A DNA stretch of 64,000 bases from an uncultured Amylibacter sp. (GCA_943846615.1 OX044354.1:872359-936358), one strand, 5' to 3'; positions 7,029 to 16,488 are shown, counted from the first letter of the stretch. Notes: generated by a model not told the origin, from the sequence alone. Program-made: numbers and translations.

Positions 7029-9274
7029 TGGCCCTAGACACCCCAAAACGCGATTTCAAAATCGTTGGTACCCGCGTCCCGCGCCCCGATGGCATAGATA
7101 AGGTCACGGGCAAGGCCGCATATGGCGCAGACATCACCGCCACAGGCATGTTGCACGGTCGCATCCTGCGCAGCCCCCACGCACATGCGCGGATCATCTC
7201 TATTGATACCAGCGCGGCCGAAGCGGCCGAAGGCGTCAAGGCCATCGTCACATCCGCCGATTTCGCAACGCCCGATGATGCGGGCATCCGTGATATTCGC
7301 GATAACTGTCTGGCATTGGACAAGGTATTATACGACGGCCACGCCATCGCCGCCGTCGCCGCCACCAGCAAATCCGCCGCCAAAGCCGCGATCCGTTTGA
7401 TCCGCGTCGAATACGAAATCCTGCCCCATGTCACAGACGTCGACGCGGCGATGAAACCAGACGCCCCAATTGTCCAATCAGGCCGCGCTTTTGAAAGCGT
7501 ACCCGCTGGCATGTCCCAAAACGTCCACTCCCACGTCGAATTCGGCCACGGTGATTTGGACGCAGGTTTCGCCAATGCCGACAAAATCATTGAGCGCACC
7601 TTCAAAACTGCCGCCACGCATCAGGGCTACATCGAACCACAGGCCTGCATGGCAAATCTGGGCGCGGATGGTCGCGGCGAATTATGGTGCTGTACCCAAG
7701 GCCAATATATGGTGCGCGAAAACTGCGCCGCGATTTTAGGCATCGAGGCCAGCCAACTACGTGTCACATCATCCGAAATCGGTGGCGGTTTTGGTGGCAA
7801 AACCACCACATTCATCGAACCCGTCGCACTGGCATTGTCACGCAAATCTGGCAAACCCGTCAAAATCGTCATGACCCGCGAAGAGGTGTTTCGCGCCACA
7901 GGCCCCACCGTATCCACCTCGATGGATGTAAAAATCGGTATGAAAAACGATGGGCGCATCACCGCCGCCCGCGCGGAATTACGTTACCAAGGCGGCGCAT
8001 TCCCAAACCACACCGTCGAATTCGGCGCACAGGCCGCCTTCGCCGCTTATGATCTAGCGGCAGTTCAAACATTGGGTTGGGGTGTAATGACCAATCGCCC
8101 AAAAGAGGTCGCCTACCGCGCACCCGGTGCACCCACGGCAATTTACGCGGTCGAGAGTGTCGTTGACGAACTCTGCCAACAATTAAACCTAGATCCCCTC
8201 GACGTGCGCCTACTCAACGCCGCGCGCAAAGGCACATTGTCCGCATACGGCCCGACATTCAACGAAATCGGTCTGGTCGCCACATTGGAAGCCGCGAAAA
8301 ACCACCCCCACTACACCGCCCCCTTGGGCGAAAACCAAGGGCGTGGATTGTCCTGTGGTTTCTGGTTCAACTTTGGCGGCAACACTTGTGTTTCCCTAAA
8401 CCTAAATTCCGATGGCACAGTTGGCGTTGTCGAAGGCAATCCAGACATCGGCGGCTCACGTGCGTCAATTTCAATGATGGCCGCCGAAGAATTGGGTATC
8501 CCATACGACAAGGTACGCACCGTCATCGCCGACACAACATCGCTGGGTTTCAACGATGTAACAGACGGCAGCCGCGTAACCTTCGCCGTTGGCTTGGCAA
8601 CAATCGAGGCCGCACGCGCCGCCAAGAATGAAATGTGCGCCCGCGTCGCGAAACTCTGGGGCATCGATACCGATGCGGTTCAATGGGAAGACGGATCCGT
8701 CAAACCCGCTGGCCCAAACGCAGGCGAACACGCCCCCATGTCCATCGCCGACATCGCCGCAATCGCGGATGAAACAGGCGGCCCCATCGCGGGCCACCAC
8801 GAGGTAAACGCAGACGGCGCAGGCGTCAGCTTCGGCGTGCATCTGGTCGACACCGAAGTTGATCCAGAAACAGGTGCCACCACAGTTTTACGTTACACAG
8901 TTTTCCAAGATGCTGGCAAAGCCGTGCATCCCGATTACGTCGAAGGCCAAATGCAAGGCGGCGCAGTTCAGGGCATCGGCTGGGCATTGAACGAGGAATA
9001 TATCTATGGCGATGATGGCCTGTTGCAAAACGCCAGCCTGCTGGATTACCGCGTCCCCGTTGCATCCGATTTGCCAAACATTGAAACCGTGATTTTGGAA
9101 ATTCCAAATCCAGGGCACCCATACGGCGTGCGCGGTGTTGGCGAAACGCCGATCGTGCCACCATTGGCGGCCATTTCAAACGCCGTGTCACGCGCGGCAG
9201 GAATACGGTTAACCGAATTGCCAATGTCCCCACCGCGCATTTTGCACGCCATAACCCAGCGGCGCGATGGTTAA
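7028..9274 (+). CDS. Molybdenum hydroxylase large subunit, xanthine oxidase family, unknown substrate
   Basis: A 748-residue molybdopterin-binding subunit. It has an N-terminal aldehyde oxidase/xanthine dehydrogenase a/b hammerhead domain (VTGKAAYGADI near residue 26), the cofactor-binding GGGFGGK at residues 252-258, and RGVGET near residue 702 with the catalytic glutamate at about position 706. The active-site loop reads AYRAPGAPTA rather than the AYRCSFR of true form I CO dehydrogenase, so it is not a canonical CO oxidiser. The family hydroxylates aldehydes, purines or aromatic and heterocyclic carbons. Which substrate is used cannot be read from the sequence. The cofactor may need a maturase that is not visible here. 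Confidence 0.92.
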   Translation: MALDTPKRDFKIVGTRVPRPDGIDKVTGKAAYGADITATGMLHGRILRSPHAHARIISIDTSAAEAAEGVKAIVTSADFATPDDAGIRDIRDNCLALDKVLYDGHAIAAVAATSKSAAKAAIRLIRVEYEILPHVTDVDAAMKPDAPIVQSGRAFESVPAGMSQNVHSHVEFGHGDLDAGFANADKIIERTFKTAATHQGYIEPQACMANLGADGRGELWCCTQGQYMVRENCAAILGIEASQLRVTSSEIGGGFGGKTTTFIEPVALALSRKSGKPVKIVMTREEVFRATGPTVSTSMDVKIGMKNDGRITAARAELRYQGGAFPNHTVEFGAQAAFAAYDLAAVQTLGWGVMTNRPKEVAYRAPGAPTAIYAVESVVDELCQQLNLDPLDVRLLNAARKGTLSAYGPTFNEIGLVATLEAAKNHPHYTAPLGENQGRGLSCGFWFNFGGNTCVSLNLNSDGTVGVVEGNPDIGGSRASISMMAAEELGIPYDKVRTVIADTTSLGFNDVTDGSRVTFAVGLATIEAARAAKNEMCARVAKLWGIDTDAVQWEDGSVKPAGPNAGEHAPMSIADIAAIADETGGPIAGHHEVNADGAGVSFGVHLVDTEVDPETGATTVLRYTVFQDAGKAVHPDYVEGQMQGGAVQGIGWALNEEYIYGDDGLLQNASLLDYRVPVASDLPNIETVILEIPNPGHPYGVRGVGETPIVPPLAAISNAVSRAAGIRLTELPMSPPRILHAITQRRDG

Positions 9275-9512
9275 GGTCAAACTTTGGGGATCATTGCGCC
9301 AATTCGCAGATGATCAGGAATGGGTCGATGTGGACGCCAGCAATTTCAAGGAATTGCTGGATCAACTGTCACATCTCTACCCGGCCCTGCGTCCCAAAAT
9401 CGAACGCGGCGTGTCATTGGCGGTGGATGGCGTGATCTATCGTAATGCTTGGTTTACGCAAATCAGCGATGAAAACGAAATCGTTTTGATGCCCTATATG
9501 GTCGGTGGATAG
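9267..9512 (+). CDS. MoaD/ThiS-like ubiquitin-fold sulfur carrier
   Basis: An 81-residue protein with a beta-grasp pattern ending in the diglycine tail VGG that is adenylated and thiocarboxylated in MoaD and ThiS proteins. The start overlaps the end of the molybdoenzyme large-subunit gene by eight bases, so it belongs to the operon. MoaD donates sulfur to precursor Z to form molybdopterin; a dedicated copy beside a molybdoenzyme suggests a local boost to cofactor synthesis or sulfuration. It may be a MoaD paralogue rather than the housekeeping copy, because no moaE or other moa genes are adjacent. The E1-like MoeB/ThiF protein near 39 kb could be its activator (inference). Confidence 0.82.
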   Translation: MVKVKLWGSLRQFADDQEWVDVDASNFKELLDQLSHLYPALRPKIERGVSLAVDGVIYRNAWFTQISDENEIVLMPYMVGG

Positions 9513-9606
9513 CCCTGTACATCACGCATAAATGCGAATAGATGCGGCGCTTGTGATCAAACATCGGCATTTGCGCCAACGGTCACCAAACACGTAAGGA
9601 CACGTC

Positions 9607-11577
9607 GTGAAAAAACCATTGGCAGACGCATTAGAAGCGCGCGGATACACAACATTAACCGAAGTGCAGAAAGCCGTCACCGAAACTGATGTCACGGGTC
9701 AGGACTTATTGGTTTCCGCACAAACGGGTTCTGGCAAAACCATCGGCTTCGGTCTGGCAATCGCGCCGACACTCTTGGGCGACGCGGATCGTTTCGAACG
9801 CGCTGGCGCACCACTTGGCCTGATCATCGCGCCTACACGTGAATTAGCGTTGCAGGTGAAACGCGAATTGGATTGGCTGTTTGAAAAGGCAGGCGCAATC
9901 GTAACATCAACTGTTGGCGGCATGGACATGCGCGATGAACGCCGCGCACTGGGCCGCGGCGCACATATCGTTGTGGCAACACCGGGTCGTTTGCGCGATC
10001 ACATCATGCGTGGATCAATCGATCTGACCCAACTTCGCGCTGTTGTTTTGGATGAAGCGGACGAAATGCTTGATCTTGGCTTTCGCGAAGATTTGGAATT
10101 CATTTTGGAATCCGCACCTGAAACACGCCAAACATTACTCTTCTCTGCTACTGTTCCCGCATCTATCGCGAAAATGGCGAAAAGCTATCAAAAAAACGCG
10201 CTTCGCATCGCCGCCACCAGTGGCGCATCACAACACGCAGACATCGATTACCGTGCTCTGCGCGTCGCCGCGCGCGACGGTGAAAACGCCATCATCAACG
10301 TTTTGCGCTATTACGAAGCACCCAACGCCATCATCTTTTGTAACACCCGCGTCATGGTGAACCGCCTGACAACCCGCCTGTCCAATCGCGGCTTTTCGGT
10401 TGTTGCCCTATCAGGTGAACTATCACAGGCCGAGCGCACCCACGCATTACAAGCCATGCGCGATGGTCGTGCGCGTGTTTGTGTTGCCACCGACGTTGCC
10501 GCACGCGGCATCGATTTGCCGAATTTGGAATTGGTAATCCACGCAGAACTGCCAAATAACCAAGACACATTATTACACCGCTCAGGCCGCACAGGCCGCG
10601 CGGGCCGCAAAGGTGTCAGCGCCATGATCGTCGCACCATCCGTTCGAAAAAAAGCGGAACGCTTGCTGGGCTGGGCGAAACTAACCGCCGAATGGGGCAA
10701 CGCGCCCACAGCGGACGAAGTTTCCGCCAAAGACCAAGAGCGCATGTTGGAAAACCCAGATTGGAACGCACCAATCGCCGATTCTGATCAGGGTACGGTC
10801 AATACACTGGTCGAGAATTTTAGCGCTGAGCAAATCGCCGCCGCGTACCTGCGCATGTACCGCGAACGCCACACCGCCCCAGAAGAGCTGTCCGATATCG
10901 CCGACACTCACAAACCACGCGAGGCATTCGGGCCCAGTGTTTGGTTCTCTTTGGAAGGTGGTCGTGAAACGGGCGCCGAACCGCGCCGTATGTTGCCGAT
11001 GCTGTGTAAAATGGGTGATCTATCGAAGGAAGATTTGGGCGCAATCCGCATCCAACAAACCGAGAGCTTTATCGAAATTCGTAAATCAGCCGTGAAACGT
11101 TTCTTGGACGCCATCGGCCCCGATATGACGGTTGAAGATAACGCCAAACTGACCCAATTGGATAAGGCACCAAAACTGGATCGCGCCCCACGACGCGGCA
11201 AACCAGATCACAAGGATCGCAAACCACGCGGTGATAAAAAGACCGACAAAAAATGGGAAAAACCATCAGAGGGCCGCAAACCAAAATCAACTGGCCCAAT
11301 CGATTGGAACGACGATCCAAAACCGCGTAACAAGAAGCCAAAGGGCGGGTACAAATCAGATGCCAAGAAGAAAACGGGCAACTTACTGACGGATCATTCA
11401 GGTGCGGTTGTGTCCAAGCCAGGTAAATCGACAAAACCTGATGGCCCACGCGGCCCCAAACCACCCAAAGGCAAAGCATCCAGCAAGAAGAACCGCGCAC
11501 GCCAATGGGCAGCCAAGCAAGAAGGCAAAGGTGCACCAGCCACCAAGGGTAAAAAGAAGCCAAAATCGCGTTCATAA
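9607..11577 (+). CDS. DEAD-box RNA helicase with long basic C-terminal tail
   Basis: A 656-residue helicase starting at a GTG preceded by AAGGAC. Motif I (AQTGSGKT) begins at residue 38, motif Ia is PTRELAL, motif II (DEAD) is at 149-152, motif III (SAT) at 180-182 and motif VI (RSGRTGRAGR) begins at 325. A CsdA/DbpA-like RNA-binding domain probably lies around 430-500. From roughly residue 510 the protein becomes a low-complexity Lys/Arg/Pro-rich tail. Such tails tether DEAD-box proteins to structured RNA, for example in ribosome assembly and cold adaptation. It stands alone between the molybdoenzyme operon and mmsB. Confidence 0.93.
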   Translation: MKKPLADALEARGYTTLTEVQKAVTETDVTGQDLLVSAQTGSGKTIGFGLAIAPTLLGDADRFERAGAPLGLIIAPTRELALQVKRELDWLFEKAGAIVTSTVGGMDMRDERRALGRGAHIVVATPGRLRDHIMRGSIDLTQLRAVVLDEADEMLDLGFREDLEFILESAPETRQTLLFSATVPASIAKMAKSYQKNALRIAATSGASQHADIDYRALRVAARDGENAIINVLRYYEAPNAIIFCNTRVMVNRLTTRLSNRGFSVVALSGELSQAERTHALQAMRDGRARVCVATDVAARGIDLPNLELVIHAELPNNQDTLLHRSGRTGRAGRKGVSAMIVAPSVRKKAERLLGWAKLTAEWGNAPTADEVSAKDQERMLENPDWNAPIADSDQGTVNTLVENFSAEQIAAAYLRMYRERHTAPEELSDIADTHKPREAFGPSVWFSLEGGRETGAEPRRMLPMLCKMGDLSKEDLGAIRIQQTESFIEIRKSAVKRFLDAIGPDMTVEDNAKLTQLDKAPKLDRAPRRGKPDHKDRKPRGDKKTDKKWEKPSEGRKPKSTGPIDWNDDPKPRNKKPKGGYKSDAKKKTGNLLTDHSGAVVSKPGKSTKPDGPRGPKPPKGKASSKKNRARQWAAKQEGKGAPATKGKKKPKSRS

Positions 11578-11583
11578 CCTCGC

Positions 11584-11599
11584 CCTGCACGTTTGCAGG
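11584..11599 (+). terminator. Short hairpin after the helicase gene
   Basis: CCTGCA, four-base loop, TGCAGG lies seven bases after the helicase stop codon. The sequence after it is T-rich but lacks a clean T run, so it is at best a weak intrinsic terminator before mmsB. Confidence 0.35.
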
Positions 11600-11676
11600 T
11601 CAACTTTGTTTAATATCTGGTTTATCCTGCTTTTTTGCATGCTAGGGTAAACTAGAAACGACAAAGGAATTGCGCG

Positions 11677-12552
11677 ATGATTATCGGTTTTATCGGACTT
11701 GGGAATATGGGTGCGCCAATGGCCGCCAATCTGGCAACCGCTGGGCATGATGTGATCGGCTTTGATGTGGCGGGCACCTCGGCGCGTGGCGTGCAAAACG
11801 TCGGCAATATCACCGACGCGGTCAAAGATGCCGATGCGGTCATCACCATGCTGCCAAACGGCGCGATCCTACGTGCTGTCGCCGATGATATTCTACCCGC
11901 GATGAAAAAGGGCGCGGTGCATATCGATTGTTCCACCGTCGATGTCGACAGTGCACGTGCGGCGGGTGATGCCGCAAACAAACATGGTATCCTATCCGTC
12001 GATGCCCCTGTATCGGGTGGTGTCGGTGGCGCAGAAAACGGAACCCTGACCTTCATGGCAGGCGGCAGTGCGGACGCATTCGCCCTTGCCGCGCCCCTAT
12101 TCGAAATCATGGGGCAAAAGGCGGTGCATTGCGGTGACATCGGCGCGGGTCAATCCGCCAAAATCTGTAACAACATGATCCTTGGCATCACCATGATCGG
12201 CACCTGCGAAGCATTCGCTCTCGCCGATAAACTGGGCCTTGATCGTCAAAAAATGTTCGACGTGGTCAGCACCTCTTCGGGCTATTCATGGACAATGAAT
12301 GCCTACTGTCCCGCCCCCGGCGTTGGCCCAACCAGCCCCGCAGACAACGATTACAAACCGGGCTTCGCCGCTGAGTTGATGTTGAAGGATCTGCGCCTAT
12401 CACAACAGGCCGCACAGGCCAGCGACGCCGCAACCCCGATGGGTCAGGCAGCAACAGAATTGTATGAACAATTTGTGGAACAAGAGGACGGCATGGGGCG
12501 GGATTTTTCCGCCATGCTGCCTAGATTTGAAAAATTAGGGAGAAATGGATAA
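11677..12552 (+). CDS. mmsB: 3-hydroxyisobutyrate dehydrogenase
   Basis: A 291-residue beta-hydroxyacid dehydrogenase. The NAD-binding motif IGLGNMG starts at residue 6, the substrate-binding DAPVSGG is near residue 110, and the catalytic lysine is Lys162 in GQSAKICNNM. The family oxidises 3-hydroxyisobutyrate to methylmalonate semialdehyde in valine degradation. Its stop overlaps the neighbourhood of the enoyl-CoA hydratase start with no gap, so the two form a short operon. Related members act on tartronate semialdehyde or other hydroxyacids; the valine assignment is supported by the hydratase next door. Confidence 0.87.
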   Translation: MIIGFIGLGNMGAPMAANLATAGHDVIGFDVAGTSARGVQNVGNITDAVKDADAVITMLPNGAILRAVADDILPAMKKGAVHIDCSTVDVDSARAAGDAANKHGILSVDAPVSGGVGGAENGTLTFMAGGSADAFALAAPLFEIMGQKAVHCGDIGAGQSAKICNNMILGITMIGTCEAFALADKLGLDRQKMFDVVSTSSGYSWTMNAYCPAPGVGPTSPADNDYKPGFAAELMLKDLRLSQQAAQASDAATPMGQAATELYEQFVEQEDGMGRDFSAMLPRFEKLGRNG

Positions 12553-13322
12553 TGCCAGAAACAATCAAACTCACCCGCGAAGGCCGCGTTCTTAAGGTTG
12601 AAATCAACCGCCCAAAACACATGAACGCATTAAACTCACAGGTGCTGGAAGAGGTGATGGAACGCGTAGTGCCATTGGATTCCGATCCCGAATTGGCGTG
12701 TATCGTTTTGACTGGCAACGCCAAGGCATTTGCCGCAGGTGCCGACATCAAAGAGATGTCAGATAAAACCGCCGCTGATATGAACAACGAACGTTATTTC
12801 GCCGATTGGGAAGTTTTCGCCAACATGAAAACGCCAAAAATTGCCGCCGTTAATGGCTATGCTTTGGGCGGCGGATGCGAGGTAGCGATGATGGCCGATT
12901 TCATCGTCGCGGGCGAGAGCGCGCAATTCGGACAACCCGAAATCAAACTGGGTGTGATTGCAGGCATCGGCGGGACACAACGGATGACCAAACTGATCGG
13001 TCGCGCCAAATCCATGGATATGCATCTGACAGGTCGCATGATGGGCGCGGCCGAGGCATTGTCTAGTGGGTTGATTGCACGGGTTTTTCCCGATGCGGAA
13101 CTGGTGGATCAGGCGATGAAAATTGCCAAAACGATTGCGCGTTATTCCAAACCTGCCTTGGGTATGGCGATTGATGCGGTGCATAAGGGTGATGATTTAC
13201 CGATTGCCGAGGGGCTGAAATATGAGCGTGATTTATTCTATGCGTTGTTTGATACAGAGGATCAAAAAGAGGGCATGGCCGCGTTTGTTGAGAAGCGGAA
13301 ACCGACGTTTACGGGGCGATAA
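12552..13322 (+). CDS. Enoyl-CoA hydratase
   Basis: A 256-residue crotonase-fold protein. The oxyanion-hole segment AFAAGADIKEM is near residue 57 and GYALGGGCEVA near residue 103. The two catalytic glutamates of true enoyl-CoA hydratases are present as Glu110 (GGCEV) and Glu130 (GQPEI), so hydratase rather than isomerase activity is expected. It hydrates trans-2-enoyl-CoA thioesters; next to mmsB it may serve valine breakdown (methacrylyl-CoA) or general beta-oxidation. It is the last gene before an AT-rich intergenic stretch with 11-bp repeats. Confidence 0.9.
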   Translation: MPETIKLTREGRVLKVEINRPKHMNALNSQVLEEVMERVVPLDSDPELACIVLTGNAKAFAAGADIKEMSDKTAADMNNERYFADWEVFANMKTPKIAAVNGYALGGGCEVAMMADFIVAGESAQFGQPEIKLGVIAGIGGTQRMTKLIGRAKSMDMHLTGRMMGAAEALSSGLIARVFPDAELVDQAMKIAKTIARYSKPALGMAIDAVHKGDDLPIAEGLKYERDLFYALFDTEDQKEGMAAFVEKRKPTFTGR

Positions 13323-13664
13323 TTGCGATGCACAACCCGTACACAACCTGTACACAACCCGTACACAGGTTGTGCATCACCTCGCCTTTTGTACATTTGA
13401 TGATCTTTTTCGAAAAGCAATAGAATGGACACTTGGTCGAGCTTTAGAACACTAATTCGTTTACTTTAAAATTTTTCAAATCTATGTAAACAGGCAAAAC
13501 TTCGGAAAATAAAGTCAGATCTAACGGCTACTTTTTATTCTACTGGCACCTCAATAGCTGAACTTGCTTTTTGTTATTTAAAGTTCCAAAAGATAAGGTC
13601 AGATTACTTTGGTGGCAACGAATAATTATACTTGGTACAATATAACTAAAAATCTCTCATGCTC
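13323..13664. other. AT-rich intergenic region with an 11-bp repeat array
   Basis: No gene is apparent in these 340 bases. The first part holds the repeat/hairpin described separately. The remainder (13382-13664) is strongly AT-rich compared with its neighbours and contains two similar short segments, ATAAAGTCAGAT near 13512 and ATAAGGTCAGAT near 13592. I could not recognise a coding frame or an RNA gene in it. It borders the orphan membrane-protein gene and may be part of the same acquired segment. Confidence 0.5.
13327..13378. repeat. Tandem 11-bp repeats nested in an inverted repeat
   Basis: Three direct 11-bp units CACAACCYGTA begin at 13331, 13342 and 13353, followed by a fourth, inverted-type unit CACAGGTTGTG at 13364. 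The outer arms GATGCACAACC (13327-13337) and GGTTGTGCATC (13368-13378) are perfectly complementary, and an inner pair CACAACCTGT/ACAGGTTGTG also exists. The element lies directly after the hydratase stop codon. It could fold as a long hairpin in the 3-prime end of that mRNA or bind a protein with one-turn periodicity. Confidence 0.75.
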
Positions 13665-14396
13665 TTAAGATTCTTCATCCATATTTTTTTTGTATTGGCC
13701 AGTAATCACTCTTTGGTATACGGGCCCATCAATTTGAATTTCAGCTAAGTTTATCGCAAGCAATGCTTGTGCGCGCCCTGCTATACCTTTGTCTTCAATC
13801 GAATTTATCATCTTCAAAGATTCATCTAGTTTTCTATCAATCCGTAGACGGTCAAAGAACTCAGACATAAGTTGTCTTGCCTTATTAGATTGAACAAAGA
13901 ATAAGCCCGCGACCGCATCAATAATGACACCGCAAATTAAAGTAAAAAATGGTGTTCCTGCCTCGTCAAGCCATGTTCTAGGTTCGCTATTTTGAACAAT
14001 AGATACGTCTGAAGAGGCTGTGATTTGTATGGAATTGTCTGGGGCGATAAACAGGTAGATTGAATACAAAATCACCAAGAAGCCCATGGATGCAGATACG
14101 ATACTGAACCAAAAAGAAATTCTGGATTGAAGTAGACCCTGATTATGATATTCTTCAAGCAACAATGTAATTTTGTTTTCTGTAGAAATGATACCCTCAG
14201 ATTCTCCCAGAATTGCACCAAGAGAGACATTGTTACCCTCGCCGACAATTTTGACCCGTTCTCCAAATACGTCGTTCAGTTTTAGCTTTCCGATCCCTCC
14301 ACGGAATATAAAAATCATGATTAGAACTAAGAATACTAGTAAAATTACTGGAACCGCAAATACGGAAAAAATGTTAAAAAAATCAAAAAAATCCAT
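13665..14396 (-). CDS. Orphan two-helix membrane protein, TRADD-N-associated-like
   Basis: A 243-residue protein starting at an ATG preceded by GGAGAG. It has an N-terminal hydrophobic helix (about residues 8-30), a central soluble part, then two hydrophobic helices (about 98-118 and 150-172) enclosing a short loop. The segments YHNQGLLQSRISFWFS before the first helix of the pair and GLFFVQSNKARQLMSEFFD after the second resemble the two-helix domain described next to TRADD-N modules in cyanobacterial and other conflict-system proteins. This recognition is from memory and moderate. The gene is clearly richer in A+T than its neighbours, suggesting transfer. It is flanked by repeats and an acs terminator, with no obvious partner. 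Confidence 0.7.
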   Translation of the reverse strand: MDFFDFFNIFSVFAVPVILLVFLVLIMIFIFRGGIGKLKLNDVFGERVKIVGEGNNVSLGAILGESEGIISTENKITLLLEEYHNQGLLQSRISFWFSIVSASMGFLVILYSIYLFIAPDNSIQITASSDVSIVQNSEPRTWLDEAGTPFFTLICGVIIDAVAGLFFVQSNKARQLMSEFFDRLRIDRKLDESLKMINSIEDKGIAGRAQALLAINLAEIQIDGPVYQRVITGQYKKNMDEES

Positions 14397-14517
14397 AATA
14401 CTCTCCAATAAACTCTTTCTATTCAAGGTGCACACAAAGAAAAATTTTGTAAAGCTTTCATGTTGGTTCCAAGTCGTCCGACAGCAAAGAGGCGAAGCGG
14501 TCCCCCACCATACCAAT

Positions 14518-14546
14518 GAAAAACACGGGCCGTTTGGCCCGTGTTA
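14518..14546 (-). terminator. Intrinsic terminator of acs
   Basis: A perfect ten-base stem AACACGGGCC/GGCCCGTGTT with a four-base loop is followed on the minus strand by a T run. It starts five bases after the acs stop codon. Confidence 0.85.
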
Positions 14547-14550
14547 AATA

Positions 14551-16488
14551 TTATTTGTTCATGCGGTTATCAATCAACTCTTCAACAACCTCTGGCTCTG
14601 CCAAGGTAGAAATATCACCCAATGAACCGTAATCGTTTTCAGCAACCTTGCGCAGGATACGGCGCATGATTTTGCCTGAACGTGTTTTCGGTAAACCAGG
14701 TGCCCACTGAATGAAATCAGGGCTGGCGATTGGGCCGATTTGGGTGCGTACCCAGCCGCGCAATTCGGTGCGCAATTCATCGGTGTATTCCGCATCCGCG
14801 TTCAAGGTCACGTAGCAGTAGATGCCTTGGCCTTTCACTTCGTGTGGGTAACCGACAACGGCTGCTTCGGCCACATTTTTGTGTGATACCAATGCGCTTT
14901 CGATTTCGGCGGTGCCCATGCGGTGGCCTGATACGTTCAATACGTCATCCACGCGGCCTGTGATCCAGTAATAACCGTCTTCGTCGCGTTTACAGCCATC
15001 TTCGGTGAAGTAGTAACCTTTGTACGCCGCGAAGTATGTTTTCACGAAACGTTCGTGGTCACCGTAAACGGTACGCATTTGGCTGGGCCAGCTATCTTTG
15101 ATTGCCAGCACGCCTTCGCATGCGCCGCTCATCTCTTCGCCTGTTTGTGGGTCCAAGATCACCGGTTGCACGCCAAAGAATGGTGTTGTTGCAGAACCTG
15201 GTTTGGTTGCTGTTGCGCCGGGTAGTGGTGTCATCATGTGACCCCCAGTTTCCGTTTGCCACCATGTGTCAACGATTGGCACTTTGCCTTTGCCGACCAC
15301 GTCGTTGTACCATGTCCATGCTTCTGGGTTGATTGGTTCGCCAACGGAACCCAAAACGCGCAGATCAGATAGATCGTGTTTGGTTACCAAATCGTCACCC
15401 TTGCCCATCAAGGCGCGGATCGCGGTTGGAGCCGTGTAGAATTGGTTCACTTTGTGTTTTTCACAAACCGCCCAGAAACGTGATGCGTCTGGGTATGTTG
15501 GCACACCTTCGAACATCAATGTGGTCGCACCGTTGGCCAATGGGCCGTATACGATGTAACTGTGACCGGTGATCCAACCAACATCAGCCGTACACCAGTA
15601 AACGTCGCCGTCATGGTAATCGAATGTGTATTGGTGTGTCATCGATGCGTAAACCAGGTAACCACCAGAAGAGTGTACAACACCCTTTGGTTTGCCTGTT
15701 GAGCCAGATGTGTACAGGATGAACAACGGATCTTCGGCGTTCATTTTTTCAACGGGGCAATCGTTTGATGCCGCTTTAACCAGCGTATCATAATCCAGAT
15801 CGCGGCCTTCTTTGTACGGTGTGCTGTGACCCGTGCGGGCAACAACCAATGTTTGCACATCGCCACAGATTTCCAACGCAGCATCTACGTTTTTCTTCAA
15901 TGGAATGTTTTTGCCGCCACGTGGGCCTTCGTCTGCTGTCACAACCAAGGCTGCTTCACAATCGGCGATACGAGATGCCAATGCGTCTGGTGAGAAACCA
16001 CCAAATACGATGGAATGAATCGCGCCAATACGGGCACATGCCAACATGGCATAGGCGGCTTCGGGGATCATTGGCATGTATAGGACAACACGGTCGCCCT
16101 TCTTAACGCCCAATGATTTGTAAACATTCGCCAAACGTGACACGTGATCGTGCAGTTGGTTGTATGTGATGTGTTTGTCGACGTTTGGATCATCAGATTC
16201 CCAGATGATCGCTGTTTGATCGCCGCGCGTTGGCAGGTGGCGGTCAACACAGTTTGCACAAACGTTCAATTCACCGTCTTCGTACCATTTGATGGAAACA
16301 TCAGGGTGTGAAAATGTTGTGTTCTTTACCTTGGTGAAAGGTGTCATCCAATCGATGCGCTTTCCGTGCTCTGCCCAAAATGCGTCTGGGTCGGCAACGG
16401 ATGCAGCATACATTGCATCATATGTTTCTTTGTCTGCGTGTGCGCGTGCGGCAACTTCTGCGGAGGGTGGAAAAGTATTATCGCTCAT
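14551..16488 (-). CDS. acsA: Acetyl-CoA synthetase (AMP-forming)
   Basis: A full-length 645-residue acetate-CoA ligase. It carries the N-terminal ACS domain, the adenylate-forming P-loop [11 protein letters not shown] near residue 262, WWQTETGG near residue 411, and the C-terminal SGKIMRR with the catalytic lysine that is acetylated in regulation. It converts acetate, CoA and ATP to acetyl-CoA in the cytoplasm. It lies downstream of the liv-type transporter genes on the same strand, separated by 65 bases with a hairpin, and ends at a strong terminator. Position beside ScfR and CrbS-like regulators points to control by acetate or acyl-CoA status. Confidence 0.97.
   Translation of the reverse strand: MSDNTFPPSAEVAARAHADKETYDAMYAASVADPDAFWAEHGKRIDWMTPFTKVKNTTFSHPDVSIKWYEDGELNVCANCVDRHLPTRGDQTAIIWESDDPNVDKHITYNQLHDHVSRLANVYKSLGVKKGDRVVLYMPMIPEAAYAMLACARIGAIHSIVFGGFSPDALASRIADCEAALVVTADEGPRGGKNIPLKKNVDAALEICGDVQTLVVARTGHSTPYKEGRDLDYDTLVKAASNDCPVEKMNAEDPLFILYTSGSTGKPKGVVHSSGGYLVYASMTHQYTFDYHDGDVYWCTADVGWITGHSYIVYGPLANGATTLMFEGVPTYPDASRFWAVCEKHKVNQFYTAPTAIRALMGKGDDLVTKHDLSDLRVLGSVGEPINPEAWTWYNDVVGKGKVPIVDTWWQTETGGHMMTPLPGATATKPGSATTPFFGVQPVILDPQTGEEMSGACEGVLAIKDSWPSQMRTVYGDHERFVKTYFAAYKGYYFTEDGCKRDEDGYYWITGRVDDVLNVSGHRMGTAEIESALVSHKNVAEAAVVGYPHEVKGQGIYCYVTLNADAEYTDELRTELRGWVRTQIGPIASPDFIQWAPGLPKTRSGKIMRRILRKVAENDYGSLGDISTLAEPEVVEELIDNRMNK

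Noticed and set aside
7028..9274. Form I carbon monoxide dehydrogenase large subunit
   Set aside because: The diagnostic AYRCSFR loop is absent; AYRAPGAPTA is present instead.
11069..11590. Long minus-strand frame opposite the helicase tail
   Set aside because: It lies entirely inside the helicase coding region, is Cys/Trp-rich and has no ribosome site; it is an antisense shadow.
13327..13378. CRISPR-like array
   Set aside because: Repeats are 11 bp with no spacers; no cas genes are nearby.
13222..13455. 77-codon plus-strand frame over the end of the hydratase gene and the repeat array
   Set aside because: It overlaps a solid gene in another frame and translates the 11-bp repeats; not credible.
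13382..14400. Insertion sequence or integron remnant
   Set aside because: The region is AT-rich and has short similar segments, but no transposase, terminal inverted repeats or target duplication could be seen.
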